Shown piece by piece: positions 26,656-35,817 of a DNA stretch of 40,125 bases (positions are counted from its first letter, which is position 1; each line of letters opens with the position of its first letter). The notes under the pieces are model-generated. The model saw only the letters and a list, made by a program, of their open reading frames with translations, had not been told where the DNA came from and ran no database searches. Made by a program: the position numbers and the translations under genes. Origin of the DNA: Candidatus Paceibacter sp. (GTDB taxonomy: Bacteria; Patescibacteriota; Minisyncoccia; Phycocordibacterales; BOKC01). The stretch lies in assembly GCA_020724885.1 (NCBI GenBank), contig DYGD01000006.1, forward strand, positions 1 through 40,125. Direction: 5' to 3'.

Positions 26656-27477
26656 AAATTCTTCATCTTTCATCGTTCCAATATGGCGACTTAATCTCCT
26701 AGCATCAATGAGGCGGACTTGAGATAAAATAGCAACACTTGTTGTGTTTTCATCAAAGGGAAAGGCAAAGTAATATTTACTTCTTTTTTCAGTCTTAGAC
26801 AGAGGAACAGCTAAAAAAATTTCGTTGTTAAATTTCCGAATAATAACCACTGGTCGCAGAAAATCTTCGCCTTGGCCATCCTGCTCAAATCCCACATTAG
26901 CTCCCACATAACAAAACCAGATTTCTCTTTCATGAAAAAAAGGACGTCTCTCAATGGAATGAATATTTTTCTTTTTTAAATTCCAACTATCAAAATCTTT
27001 AGAGGAATCTGAGTCAATTACCGACTTATTAACCAGAAATTCCAACTTCTCCAGTCTACGCTTATGCCGCTCATCTTTTGAGAAATCGGTTTCCAGCCAC
27101 AACTTCACCGCTTCAATTGCTTCTGTCTCTTTGAGAAAACGCGCGCCAAGCGAGAGAATATTTGCGTTGTTATGCTCCCGAGAAAGTGTCACTATATCTA
27201 AACTGCTCCCGTAAAAAACTACGGCGCGAACGTTTGTAAATCTATTGGCGCAAATTGCTTCGCCTTGTCCAGAGCCACCAAAAATTATGCCTCGACTGTT
27301 TTCCGGATTTTCCGAAACTGCTTTGGCTACTGGAGCTATGTAGTCGGGATAATCGTCTTCCGGGTTTAATTCAAAAGCGCCTTTATCTTCCACTTCATAA
27401 CCCCCAGCCAAAAGAAATTTTTTAATTTCCTCCTTTAATTCAAACCCTGCGTGGTCGGCGCCTAAAAATACTTTCAT
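26617..27477 (-). CDS. Ribose-5-phosphate isomerase B fused in frame to a PemK/MazF-like domain
   Basis: N-term MKVFLGADHAGFELKEEIK...GIIFGGSGQGEAICANRF...REHNNANILSLGARF (RpiB); C-term WNLKKKNIHSIERRPFFHEREIWFCYVGANVGFEQDGQGEDFLRPVVIIRKF...SQVRLIDARRLSRHIGTM (PemK/MazF-like). Confidence 0.87.
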   Translation of the reverse strand: MKVFLGADHAGFELKEEIKKFLLAGGYEVEDKGAFELNPEDDYPDYIAPVAKAVSENPENSRGIIFGGSGQGEAICANRFTNVRAVVFYGSSLDIVTLSREHNNANILSLGARFLKETEAIEAVKLWLETDFSKDERHKRRLEKLEFLVNKSVIDSDSSKDFDSWNLKKKNIHSIERRPFFHEREIWFCYVGANVGFEQDGQGEDFLRPVVIIRKFNNEIFLAVPLSKTEKRSKYYFAFPFDENTTSVAILSQVRLIDARRLSRHIGTMKDEEFQQLNKKLKALLP

Positions 27478-27591
27478 GAAAAATTAGGTAATAATAAAAT
27501 GGAAAAATTTTTGTTATCTTGTAAATCTCACTAACAAGATCTATAGCTTTCTGCCAAACAGTCCAATCTTTATGATCCCGCATCATTATTA

Positions 27592-28623
27592 TTACTTATT
27601 TACTGCTTGTCCCGCTTTAATCACATGCTCTACCAGAGTATGAGTATACCCCGCCTCATTGTCATACCAAGTCATCACCTTCACCAGATTACCATCAATA
27701 ACTCTGGTAAGTTCAAGGTCGGCAATAGAGCCATATTTGCTTCCTAAAATATCAGAAGAAACGAGCGGGTCGCGGGTAACGGCAAAAATTCCCCGCCATC
27801 TGTCTTCTTTGGAAGCATCCTCTAAAATTTTATTTACCTCTTCAACTGTTGTGTCTCTTTTGGCGATGAAAGTGATATCGGCAATAGAGCCGGCTAAGAC
27901 CGGAACTCTTAGAGAAATTCCATCAAATTTTCCTTCCAATTCTTTTATAACCTTTGTTGTCGCCTTAGCCGCGCCGGTGGAAGTCGGAATAATATTTTGT
28001 CCGGACGCTCTGCCGAGCCGAGGGTTTTTTGCGTTCGGACCGTCAACAACCGACTGACTGGCCGTTACGCCATGCACCGTGCTCAAAATTGCTTTTTCAA
28101 TTCCCAACTTTTTATTCAAGATTTGTACAACCGGACTGCCAGCATTAGTAGTGCAAGAAGCGTTTGAAGTGATATTGCAGGTTTTTAAACTTTCTTCATT
28201 TATACCCATCAAAACGGTCGCTTGCCCTTCGCCTGCTTCATCTTTGGCAGGGGCAGTGATCACCACGCGTCTGGCACCAGCTTCCAAGTGCACTTTAGCT
28301 GATTCAAACTTGGTGAATGCACCAGTGGATTCGACTACCACATCAATGTCCAAATCCTTCCAAGGCAAAGCCATCGGGTCCTTTTCGCTGAAGAAAAAAA
28401 ACTTTTTGCCATCAACGATCAGAGATTTACCGCCGTCACCGACTTCAACTTTAAAATCGCTCTTGCCATAAACCGTGTCGTACCGCAAAAGGTAGGCAAT
28501 ATTTTCAACATCGCCAAGGTCGTTTATCGCAACTATATCCAACTCATCACGCTGGCGAGCCGCCTTAATAAAGGCCCTACCGATTCTCCCAGCGCCATTA
28601 ACAGCAATTTTTATTTTTTTCAT
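27592..28623 (-). CDS. gap: Glyceraldehyde-3-phosphate dehydrogenase, type I
   Basis: INGxGRIGR-type Rossmann start, SNASCTTN active site, GGxxVxxxWYDNEAGYTH-like C-terminus. Confidence 0.96.
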   Translation of the reverse strand: MKKIKIAVNGAGRIGRAFIKAARQRDELDIVAINDLGDVENIAYLLRYDTVYGKSDFKVEVGDGGKSLIVDGKKFFFFSEKDPMALPWKDLDIDVVVESTGAFTKFESAKVHLEAGARRVVITAPAKDEAGEGQATVLMGINEESLKTCNITSNASCTTNAGSPVVQILNKKLGIEKAILSTVHGVTASQSVVDGPNAKNPRLGRASGQNIIPTSTGAAKATTKVIKELEGKFDGISLRVPVLAGSIADITFIAKRDTTVEEVNKILEDASKEDRWRGIFAVTRDPLVSSDILGSKYGSIADLELTRVIDGNLVKVMTWYDNEAGYTHTLVEHVIKAGQAVNK

Positions 28624-28637
28624 TTAAAATCCAATTT

Positions 28638-30995
28638 TTAACTCTTTGTGGCCGCGGGTACGACCTGAACCAGTTCGTCTACCTCGCAAACTCCGGCAAC
28701 ACAAGCCAATTCTTTTTTGGCTTCGGTTTCATCCTGTTTTTCATAAGTCATAATTTTTGAGAAATCTATGTGCTCCATCCGAGCCGCCATATCTTTATAT
28801 ATCTTCTCGTCTATTTCTTCAAAAGGCGCCAATTGATAAACATGGTTGTCCCGTGGCAAGAAAGACAGACCGCCAATCATGTCCCAGTTTTTATAAAGCC
28901 AGTTTGCGACTTCAATCCATTCGTTTTCGCCAATAGAAACCGTCACCGAAGGATTGTGTTCGGTGTAATTTTCTTTCACCAACTTCCAATACTCCAATTG
29001 TTCTATAGCGGATAAATCATTTTTGAAAATATGCGAACCGGCAGGCGACTTCACCGGAAACTCAAACACGTAAGTATAAGCACTCTCCATTGTCTGTCCG
29101 ACCTCTGGCTTGTAGGGCACACCTTGGTCGCGCAACATTTTGAAGAGAGAGTCGGTGGCAGAGATCCTGATCCGTCTGATGTAATATTTTGAGTGTCTCG
29201 GGTGCATACCAGAAGAGCAATCAACCATCTGCGACAAAGTTCCTGATGGCTTAACGCAGGTGATACAGGTTGAGGCATTGATGCCAAATTTCTTGGCATA
29301 CTGTCGATTGATTTTTATTGACTCATTCCTCAATACTTTCAAAACCTTTTCGTCTCTCAAAGACGGGCAGTCCCAATGGCCGGTGATTGATACACCGAGT
29401 AATCTTTCCGATTCACAATTCTCTTTCCACTTCTTAGAGATGTATGGAAAATTAGTGAGAGTTGACTGGTATGTCCCCAAAATGGTAGCCAACCTCATCT
29501 TTTTCAGGAGTGTTTCAAGGTTGTCTTCTTTTCTGGCAACAATTTCCGAAAGATTGCAAAACTGCTTTGATTGCAAAATAATCTCGCCACAAGGATTGGT
29601 CCCGATTGAGCCAATAATATTCCCGCCTTGGCTGTCAAAATAACCTTCCGGACTCTCTTTCAGCACCTTAATCCTCCTTTCTGGTAGGGTTTTAGCTAAT
29701 GAACCTCTATTGAAAATCCCTCGCTCGCCACTTCCGGACTTCATAAGCGCAATCCATTCTTCCAAAAACTCGGTGCTGGTTGGCTTATTGGTATAAACCG
29801 CCGAATTATTAGCCAAACTTCTTTGGGGTTCAGTGATATAGAACTGGCCTTTTTTGGCGTCGCGAATCTCTTGATCGTCAAAATCAGAAAGAGAAATCAT
29901 GGCACTTCTTCTGACGCCACCGGAAACCACACAATCGCCGATCATACATATAATATCGTGAACGTCTATATTTGAAAGTCGCTTTCCTTGTTTCTTCAGC
30001 ATTTTGTCGCGGGTAAAACTAAGGAGTCGCTTCAAAGGTTCCGGGCCGGAGGCCTTGCCACCCATTGTTTTGAGACGTTCACCGGCCGGACGGATTTTTG
30101 AATAATCAAATTCAATATCATTCCCTTCCGCCCATGTCTTCATTCCCAAAACAAAAGCATTGCACCACCCCTCTTTGCTGTCTTCTATCGTATGGACCGG
30201 CAAGCTTTTGCCGGTTTGAATTTTTATCTGCGGAAATTTTTGGACATTCTGACTTTCAGCCGACCAACCAACTCCAGTGCCACACATTGACACATACATT
30301 ATCTCGGTTAAATCCTGAAAATTTTCCGGCGCAATGTAAGAACAATTATACGCACAAACGTTTGTGGAGCGAGCCGCCTTGCCGGAAAATTGCAAAAGTC
30401 GCATTGACGGCATCGCTTGATGTTCCAGAATACCTTCTCGGATTTCCTGATATTCATTCTTGCTTAATTTGTTGCCAAGATTTTCTTTCATAAAATCAAC
30501 ATAGCGATCAACAGTTTCAATCCAGGTTTCTCTTCTTTGTTCCGATTCAATCCAACGAGCATAAGTTCTGTAATAAACAAATTCTGCCAAAGAGTTTTTA
30601 AAATATTTTTTACTTTCCGCCGCAAGTTTCCTGACCTTCTCTGGAACTTGCATACCAACCATTCTCATTTTATTTCTTTGCTCGCGATAGAGAATATATG
30701 ATTTGGCTGTGGCAATATATTCGGAAAGCATTAATTCCTTTTCAACGGAATTTTGGATTCCTTCAACTGTTGGCAGAAAGTTCGGATGTTTTTTTGAAAT
30801 TCTGACTAGATCAGCCAGAACTTTGTTGGCAACAATTTGCGCTTCTTCTAAAGATCCCTCTCCGGTCGCCAACATTGCTTTGTGAATCGCATTTGAAACT
30901 CTATCAATGTCAAAATCTACGACTTCGCCGCTTCTCTTTTGAACTTTTTTTATAAGATTCGACCTTTTACCCTTCGGTTTTGCAGTTTTTACCAT
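28638..30995 (-). CDS. nrdJ: Adenosylcobalamin-dependent (class II) ribonucleotide reductase with N-terminal ATP cone
   Basis: VQKRSGEVVDFDIDRVSNAIHKA (ATP cone), CGTGVGWSAES, NPCGEIILQSKQFCNLSEIV, CVKPSGTLSQMVDCSSGMHPRHSKYYIRRIRI. Confidence 0.9.
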   Translation of the reverse strand: MVKTAKPKGKRSNLIKKVQKRSGEVVDFDIDRVSNAIHKAMLATGEGSLEEAQIVANKVLADLVRISKKHPNFLPTVEGIQNSVEKELMLSEYIATAKSYILYREQRNKMRMVGMQVPEKVRKLAAESKKYFKNSLAEFVYYRTYARWIESEQRRETWIETVDRYVDFMKENLGNKLSKNEYQEIREGILEHQAMPSMRLLQFSGKAARSTNVCAYNCSYIAPENFQDLTEIMYVSMCGTGVGWSAESQNVQKFPQIKIQTGKSLPVHTIEDSKEGWCNAFVLGMKTWAEGNDIEFDYSKIRPAGERLKTMGGKASGPEPLKRLLSFTRDKMLKKQGKRLSNIDVHDIICMIGDCVVSGGVRRSAMISLSDFDDQEIRDAKKGQFYITEPQRSLANNSAVYTNKPTSTEFLEEWIALMKSGSGERGIFNRGSLAKTLPERRIKVLKESPEGYFDSQGGNIIGSIGTNPCGEIILQSKQFCNLSEIVARKEDNLETLLKKMRLATILGTYQSTLTNFPYISKKWKENCESERLLGVSITGHWDCPSLRDEKVLKVLRNESIKINRQYAKKFGINASTCITCVKPSGTLSQMVDCSSGMHPRHSKYYIRRIRISATDSLFKMLRDQGVPYKPEVGQTMESAYTYVFEFPVKSPAGSHIFKNDLSAIEQLEYWKLVKENYTEHNPSVTVSIGENEWIEVANWLYKNWDMIGGLSFLPRDNHVYQLAPFEEIDEKIYKDMAARMEHIDFSKIMTYEKQDETEAKKELACVAGVCEVDELVQVVPAATKS

Positions 30996-31228
30996 ATTGC
31001 TTTCCTGTTTAGATTAATAAAATATTTTGCCAATACATTTTACCCCAAAAAAGTTTTCCACAGAACACAAAAAAGCTGTTTTTTACGACTCAATGAAATA
31101 AAACAATGCTCTTGTAAAGACAGATCGAGTCCGCCCTCAAAATACATTGGAAAATAAGAGCCACTGACCCTTACTTTCCGAGGGAAAAAACGTCAAACTG
31201 AAAGCTAGGCGGTTAATTGTGGAAAACT

Positions 31229-31726
31229 TTAGTTGAGTTGAACTGTTTCGCCATCTTTAATTCTGTTTTTTCCCAAAAATCCGGCATTGACTTCCAACAC
31301 ATAGAGCGCCGGTGAAGAGGGGTAAAAAACTTGCGGATAAGTATCAGGCGACACCGAGCGACTTGAATTAATTATCTTTAATTCTTCATCTAGCCAGACA
31401 ATATCAATAGGAAAATTCATTTCTTTCATCCAGATTCCGTGCCAACCAGGTTCATCAAATATAAAAAAGAGTCCCGTATTTTCGTTAAGACCTTCTCGAC
31501 CGGACAGACCGCGCGCGCGAAGTTCTGGGGAGTCGGCAATTTCCAATCTGATAGTTGCGCCGTTATCAAACAACAACTCGGTAAAGGAATTTTGGAAATT
31601 TTCTTTCTGGTTCTCAACTCCCAATAAAGAGTTTTCCCATCGCCAGACAAAAAACATAAAGATCAGAAATAACAGAATTACCAGCAGTGCGGTGAGGATT
31701 TTGTTTTTTTTGTATTTATTCGCCAC
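31229..31726 (-). CDS. DUF192 family protein
   Basis: LEIADSPELRARGLSGREGLNENTGLFFIFDEPGWHGIWMKEMNFPIDIVWLDEELKII. Confidence 0.9.
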   Translation of the reverse strand: MANKYKKNKILTALLVILLFLIFMFFVWRWENSLLGVENQKENFQNSFTELLFDNGATIRLEIADSPELRARGLSGREGLNENTGLFFIFDEPGWHGIWMKEMNFPIDIVWLDEELKIINSSRSVSPDTYPQVFYPSSPALYVLEVNAGFLGKNRIKDGETVQLN

Positions 31727-31754
31727 GATTTTGAATTTTTATTAAAATTTTATC

Positions 31755-32630
31755 TTATCGTTTATTTTCAGACAGATAAGCTTCCAATCCATCCTTAACC
31801 TCCGGGTGTTCCAGTCCAAGTTCTATTTGAGCAATGATGAATTGCAGTTTGTTGCCACAATCAAATCTTTTGCCGCTGATTTTTTTACTACGCAAAACTG
31901 CTCCGCCTTCAATCAATTTCATAAAAGCATCCGCCAAACGTATTTCGTCATCTTTACCTCCTTTCAATTCCTTAAGTGTCTGAAAAACCTGCGGGGTGAT
32001 GATAAATCGCCCGACAACTCCGAGATCGGACGGAGCATCTTTGACTTCTGGCTTTTCAACGAATTTTTTTACTAATAAGACATTGTCTCCAAGATCCTCG
32101 CCGCCAACCATGCCGTAGCTTGAATACCGGCTCTCGTGAATTTGTTCAACTGCCACCACCGGATTTCCATATTTATAAAAAGTGTCAATTAATTCTCCAA
32201 TCGCCGGTCTTTGGCCAGTAATAATGTCATCACCAAAAAAGACAGCGACTGACTCATCATCACCAACAAAAGGAAAAGCTGCGAGGATAGCATGGCCGTC
32301 ACCTAGTGGTTTGTTCTGACGGACAAAAGCAAACTTGGCCAGTTTGCCTATTTTTCTAATTTCTTCAAGTTCAGCTTGCTTGCCGCTCTGATCCATGCGG
32401 TATTCAAGTTCAAAATTGCGGTCAAAGTGGTCTTCAATCGCCCGCTTGCCAATGGCAGTCACAAAAATTATTTCTTCAATGCCGGCCGCTACCGCCTCTT
32501 CCACAATATATTGAATGACCGGCTTATCAACTACAGAAAGCATCTCCTTGGGCTGGGCTTTTGTCGCTGGCAAAAAACGAGTTCCCATTCCGGCCACCGG
32601 AATAATGGCTTTTTTTATGGTCTTAATCAT
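31755..32630 (-). CDS. galU: UTP-glucose-1-phosphate uridylyltransferase
   Basis: KKAIIPVAGMGTRFLPATKAQPKEMLSVVDKPVIQYIVEEA; start trimmed to 32630 with GGAGAG upstream. Confidence 0.94.
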   Translation of the reverse strand: MIKTIKKAIIPVAGMGTRFLPATKAQPKEMLSVVDKPVIQYIVEEAVAAGIEEIIFVTAIGKRAIEDHFDRNFELEYRMDQSGKQAELEEIRKIGKLAKFAFVRQNKPLGDGHAILAAFPFVGDDESVAVFFGDDIITGQRPAIGELIDTFYKYGNPVVAVEQIHESRYSSYGMVGGEDLGDNVLLVKKFVEKPEVKDAPSDLGVVGRFIITPQVFQTLKELKGGKDDEIRLADAFMKLIEGGAVLRSKKISGKRFDCGNKLQFIIAQIELGLEHPEVKDGLEAYLSENKR

Positions 32631-32769
32631 CTCTCCTCTACAAACTATACCAAAGATTCTTCTTTTGTGCAGAAAACGCCTCGCCACACCAGTCAGCTCA
32701 TTGTCGACAACACCGACTCTCACAACACAAGTATCAAAACTTTCTTCCAGCAATTAATTTTCTCCTGTG

Positions 32770-32854
32770 CGGAGGAGGAGGGATTCGAACCCTCGACACC
32801 TTTCGGCATACTCGCTCTCCAAGCGAGCGCACTAGACCACTATGCGACTCCTCC
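32770..32854 (-). tRNA. tRNA-Ser (GGA)
   Basis: GGAGGAG...CTCGC-TTGGAGA-GCGAG...long variable arm...GAGGG TTCGAAT CCCTC CTCCTCC G. Confidence 0.92.
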
Positions 32855-32896
32855 GCACAAGAGAAAATTTAAATTGAAAAGAGTTCTCGATTTTAG

Positions 32897-32936
32897 ACAG
32901 GCATGTGCATTAGACCACTCTGCCATCTCCCCGCCA
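32897..32936 (-). pseudogene. 5' tRNA fragment upstream of tRNA-Ser
   Basis: Minus strand GGCGGGGAGATGGCAGAGTGGTCTAATGCACATGCCTGTC: Ser/Leu-type acceptor + D-arm, no 3' half nearby. Confidence 0.6.
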
Positions 32937-32986
32937 TAAACGGAATGAATAAATCAAAAAAACCTACAAATTATAAAAAGTTCAAG

Positions 32987-33607
32987 CTAGATAGAACTAT
33001 AAACTATTAGGCTGATCAGCGCAAAAAAGATTGAGAGATATAAAAGCAGGGCGGCTAAAGACAGAATCCAAGGCAAAGGCAGGACCACAAAAAGCAAAAC
33101 TAGGCCGACCCCAAACGATTGCAAAACCATTTTTATTTTGCCCGGCAAAAGAGCGGTGATCGTCTGCCCGCCTTTCCGAATTTTTATCAGAGCGTTTAAA
33201 ATTAAAAACAATTCAATGGCAACGATAACCGCCATTAAGAAAAAACTCAAGTAAATAGAAACCGCCACCGCACCGACACTGCCGATTAGAAGTTTGTCGG
33301 CCAGCGGGTCGTGCAATTTACCCCAGTCGGTTATCTGCTGTCTGGTGCGCGCCAAAGAGCCGTCTACCGCGTCGGAAAAAGCTGAAACCGAAAATAAAAT
33401 GATACTCCAACCGTGGTAGCCGGAGAGCAAAAGATAGAGAATAACCGGAATGGAAAGATAACGGAAGGTGGTAACATGATTTGGCAAAACGGTTTTGGGA
33501 AACAGGTACAAAAGCGAATGCGCCAAAATTTTGTCAAAGAAATTCGGTTTTTCGGAAACGGTTGAATGAATTCTCAAATTTTCAAACATTTTGTTGCTGT
33601 TACCCAC
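32987..33607 (-). CDS. CDP-alcohol phosphatidyltransferase family protein
   Basis: SDAVDGSLARTRQQITDWGKLHDPLADKLL motif (DG-AR-G-D-D). Confidence 0.92.
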   Translation of the reverse strand: MGNSNKMFENLRIHSTVSEKPNFFDKILAHSLLYLFPKTVLPNHVTTFRYLSIPVILYLLLSGYHGWSIILFSVSAFSDAVDGSLARTRQQITDWGKLHDPLADKLLIGSVGAVAVSIYLSFFLMAVIVAIELFLILNALIKIRKGGQTITALLPGKIKMVLQSFGVGLVLLFVVLPLPWILSLAALLLYLSIFFALISLIVYSSI

Positions 33608-34478
33608 GCAATGCTCTTATCCTTTCTTGCGCCGGTGGGTGTGTGGAAAATAATTTATTCATAAATCCGGCAAAACCCTGCGCGCCGAAAGGGTTGGAAA
33701 TAAAAAGATGAGAAGTCGCATGACTGGCATGTCTCATCGGCCGGCTGTAATTTGAAATTTTTTCCAGAGCGGAAGCAAGACCTTCCGGATAGCGAGTCAA
33801 AAGCGCGCCGGAAGCGTCAGCCAAAAACTCTCTTCTGCGCGATACGGCAAGCTGAATAACTTTTGCGGCAATCGGCGCTAAAATTATCGCCACAATTGCC
33901 AAAACCATAAGCCAACCGGCTCCTTTGTCCCGTCTACCGCCACCGAAAAAAGCCATCCGCCATGAGATATCCGCCAAAATAGCAATAAAACCGACCAGAG
34001 TGACGGCAATTGTTGAGACCAGCATATCTCGGTTGCCGATGTGAGAAAGCTCGTGAGCGATAACACCTTCAAGCTCCGTTCTGTCCAGTATTTGAAGCAA
34101 ACCGGTTGTCACCGCCACTGCTGAATGTTTAGGACTTCTTCCAGTAGCAAAAGCGTTTGGCGCCGGATCATCAACAATATAGAGTTTTGGCATCGGAAGC
34201 CCGGCCGTAATTGAAAGATTTTCAACAATGTTCCAAAGCTCGCGGTGAGAATCGCGGGAAACCGGCTTGGCCCGGGTTAATTTAATGACAATTTTGTCAG
34301 AATACCAGTAGCTGAAAAAATTCATTAGGATGGCAAAGGCGACAGCGATGTAAAGAACGCTAGGCGAGTCAAAATACCAGCTGATAAGCCAGCCAACAAA
34401 AATAACGACCACCAAAAAGAAAAACATCAAAAACCATGTTTTGCGAACGTTTTTGTCTTTTTCGTTATAGATGTTCAT
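33600..34478 (-). CDS. htpX: Zinc metalloprotease HtpX
   Basis: GVIAHELSHIGNRDMLVSTIAVTLVG; multiple TM helices. Confidence 0.95.
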   Translation of the reverse strand: MNIYNEKDKNVRKTWFLMFFFLVVVIFVGWLISWYFDSPSVLYIAVAFAILMNFFSYWYSDKIVIKLTRAKPVSRDSHRELWNIVENLSITAGLPMPKLYIVDDPAPNAFATGRSPKHSAVAVTTGLLQILDRTELEGVIAHELSHIGNRDMLVSTIAVTLVGFIAILADISWRMAFFGGGRRDKGAGWLMVLAIVAIILAPIAAKVIQLAVSRRREFLADASGALLTRYPEGLASALEKISNYSRPMRHASHATSHLFISNPFGAQGFAGFMNKLFSTHPPAQERIRALRG

Positions 34479-34595
34479 AATTAACCAACAACTAACAACC
34501 TTTACTACCTATGCCCATACAACCTATACCACCTATACAACAAAAAACTAAAAATTGTGTTGTAGAGGTTGTTGGTTGTAGAGGTTGTAGAGGTT

Positions 34596-35063
34596 TTATT
34601 GATGCCTTATCACCAACGTTTTGGCAATAATATCGTGGAGTCCTTGTTTTTTCTTGGTCCAACCAATCATTAGGTAGCCGATGAAGAGAATAATAGCAGA
34701 AATTATTTTGGCAAAATGCCGGCCGGTGGCTCGCCAAAAGGAAAGTTTTCGTCCATGGTCGTCGGTAACTTGAAGATGCAAAACCATTTTCCCGGGAGTC
34801 GCCTGCTTAACCGAACTTTCAAAGAAAGCGAAGTAAAGCCAAGCGCCTAAAGTGTTGAAAATTCCGGCGGCGTTTCCAAAAATAAAAGACAAAATACTTA
34901 CGGCAACACCTAAAATAACCATATCTATAATTCCAGCGCCAAATCGCCGCCAAAAACCAGCATAAAGAACTTCCGGCAAAGCGGCAACAGACGCGGTGGC
35001 TTGCGGATTTCCTGAAGAAACCCCTTGGTCAGGAGTGGGTGTGTTTGATTGATTTTGTTCCAT
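34596..35063 (-). CDS. RDD family membrane protein
   Basis: YAGFWRRFGAGIIDMVILGVAVSIL...TPGKMVLHLQVTDDHGRKLSFWRATGRHFAKIIS. Confidence 0.9.
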   Translation of the reverse strand: MEQNQSNTPTPDQGVSSGNPQATASVAALPEVLYAGFWRRFGAGIIDMVILGVAVSILSFIFGNAAGIFNTLGAWLYFAFFESSVKQATPGKMVLHLQVTDDHGRKLSFWRATGRHFAKIISAIILFIGYLMIGWTKKKQGLHDIIAKTLVIRHQ

Positions 35064-35102
35064 AAATTTAATTTTTAGAAATTAAAAATTTCCCACAATT
35101 TT

Positions 35103-35672
35103 CTAAAACTGCACGGCTACCGGTTCTTTAGCCGCCGCTTCACCCTCCCCCAGCTCAAAGAAATCCCTTCTGGCAAACCTAAACATTTTAGCGACAATGT
35201 TTGCCGGGAAGGATTCAATGCCGATGTTTAGGTTTCTGACGTTGGTGTTGTAAAAACGGCGCGCCGCCTGAATTTTGTTTTCGGTGTCAGAAAGCTCTCG
35301 CTGAAGTTCCAGAAAATTTTGATTGGCTTTAAGGTCGGGATAATTTTCAGCCACGGCAAAAAGCGACTTCAAAGCGCCGGCGAGTATCCCTTCGGCTTGG
35401 GCCACACCTTTAATGTCACCCTTGACTTCGGCATTCATGGAGCGAGTACGAGCTTCGGTTACTGATTCAAAAACGCCTTTTTCATGCGCGGCGTAACCTT
35501 TTACCGTATTCACTAAATTAGGAATAAGGTCATATCGCCTTTTTAATTGGACATCAATATCGGCCCAACTTTCCTTGGCGCGATTGACCAAACGAACAAA
35601 ACGATTGTAGGCCATAATGACCCAGAGAACGATTAGAACTAAAATTCCTATTAAGATGTATGTGAAATTCAT
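35103..35672 (-). CDS. lemA: LemA family protein
   Basis: NRFVRLVNRAKESWADIDVQLKRRYDLIPNLVNTVKGYAAHEKGVFESVTEAR...YPDLKANQNFLELQRELSDTENKIQAARRFYNTNVRNLN. Confidence 0.94.
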   Translation of the reverse strand: MNFTYILIGILVLIVLWVIMAYNRFVRLVNRAKESWADIDVQLKRRYDLIPNLVNTVKGYAAHEKGVFESVTEARTRSMNAEVKGDIKGVAQAEGILAGALKSLFAVAENYPDLKANQNFLELQRELSDTENKIQAARRFYNTNVRNLNIGIESFPANIVAKMFRFARRDFFELGEGEAAAKEPVAVQF

Positions 35673-35817
35673 GATAAATGATTTATGACTGATAACCCCA
35701 GTAGTAGAAAATTTTATTTTCACTACAGGGCAAGCTTATAACTGAATAACTGCTACATAATACCACGCCCTAGCAATAGAACATAGGGATTAGAAAACAG
35801 AGTTATGTAGTACAATA

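Noticed and set aside
26617-27477. Fusion explained as a missed stop between rpiB and pemK
   Set aside because: The supplied translation is a single uninterrupted frame through both domains; sequencing error cannot be excluded without reads, so kept as a finding.
31000-31230. Possible cobalamin riboswitch upstream of the B12-dependent RNR
   Set aside because: No B12-box or conserved riboswitch core could be recognised by eye.
34485-34600. Repetitive ACCTATACA/GGTTGTAGA sequence between htpX and the RDD gene
   Set aside because: Low-complexity tandem microrepeats; no clear structure or function could be supported.
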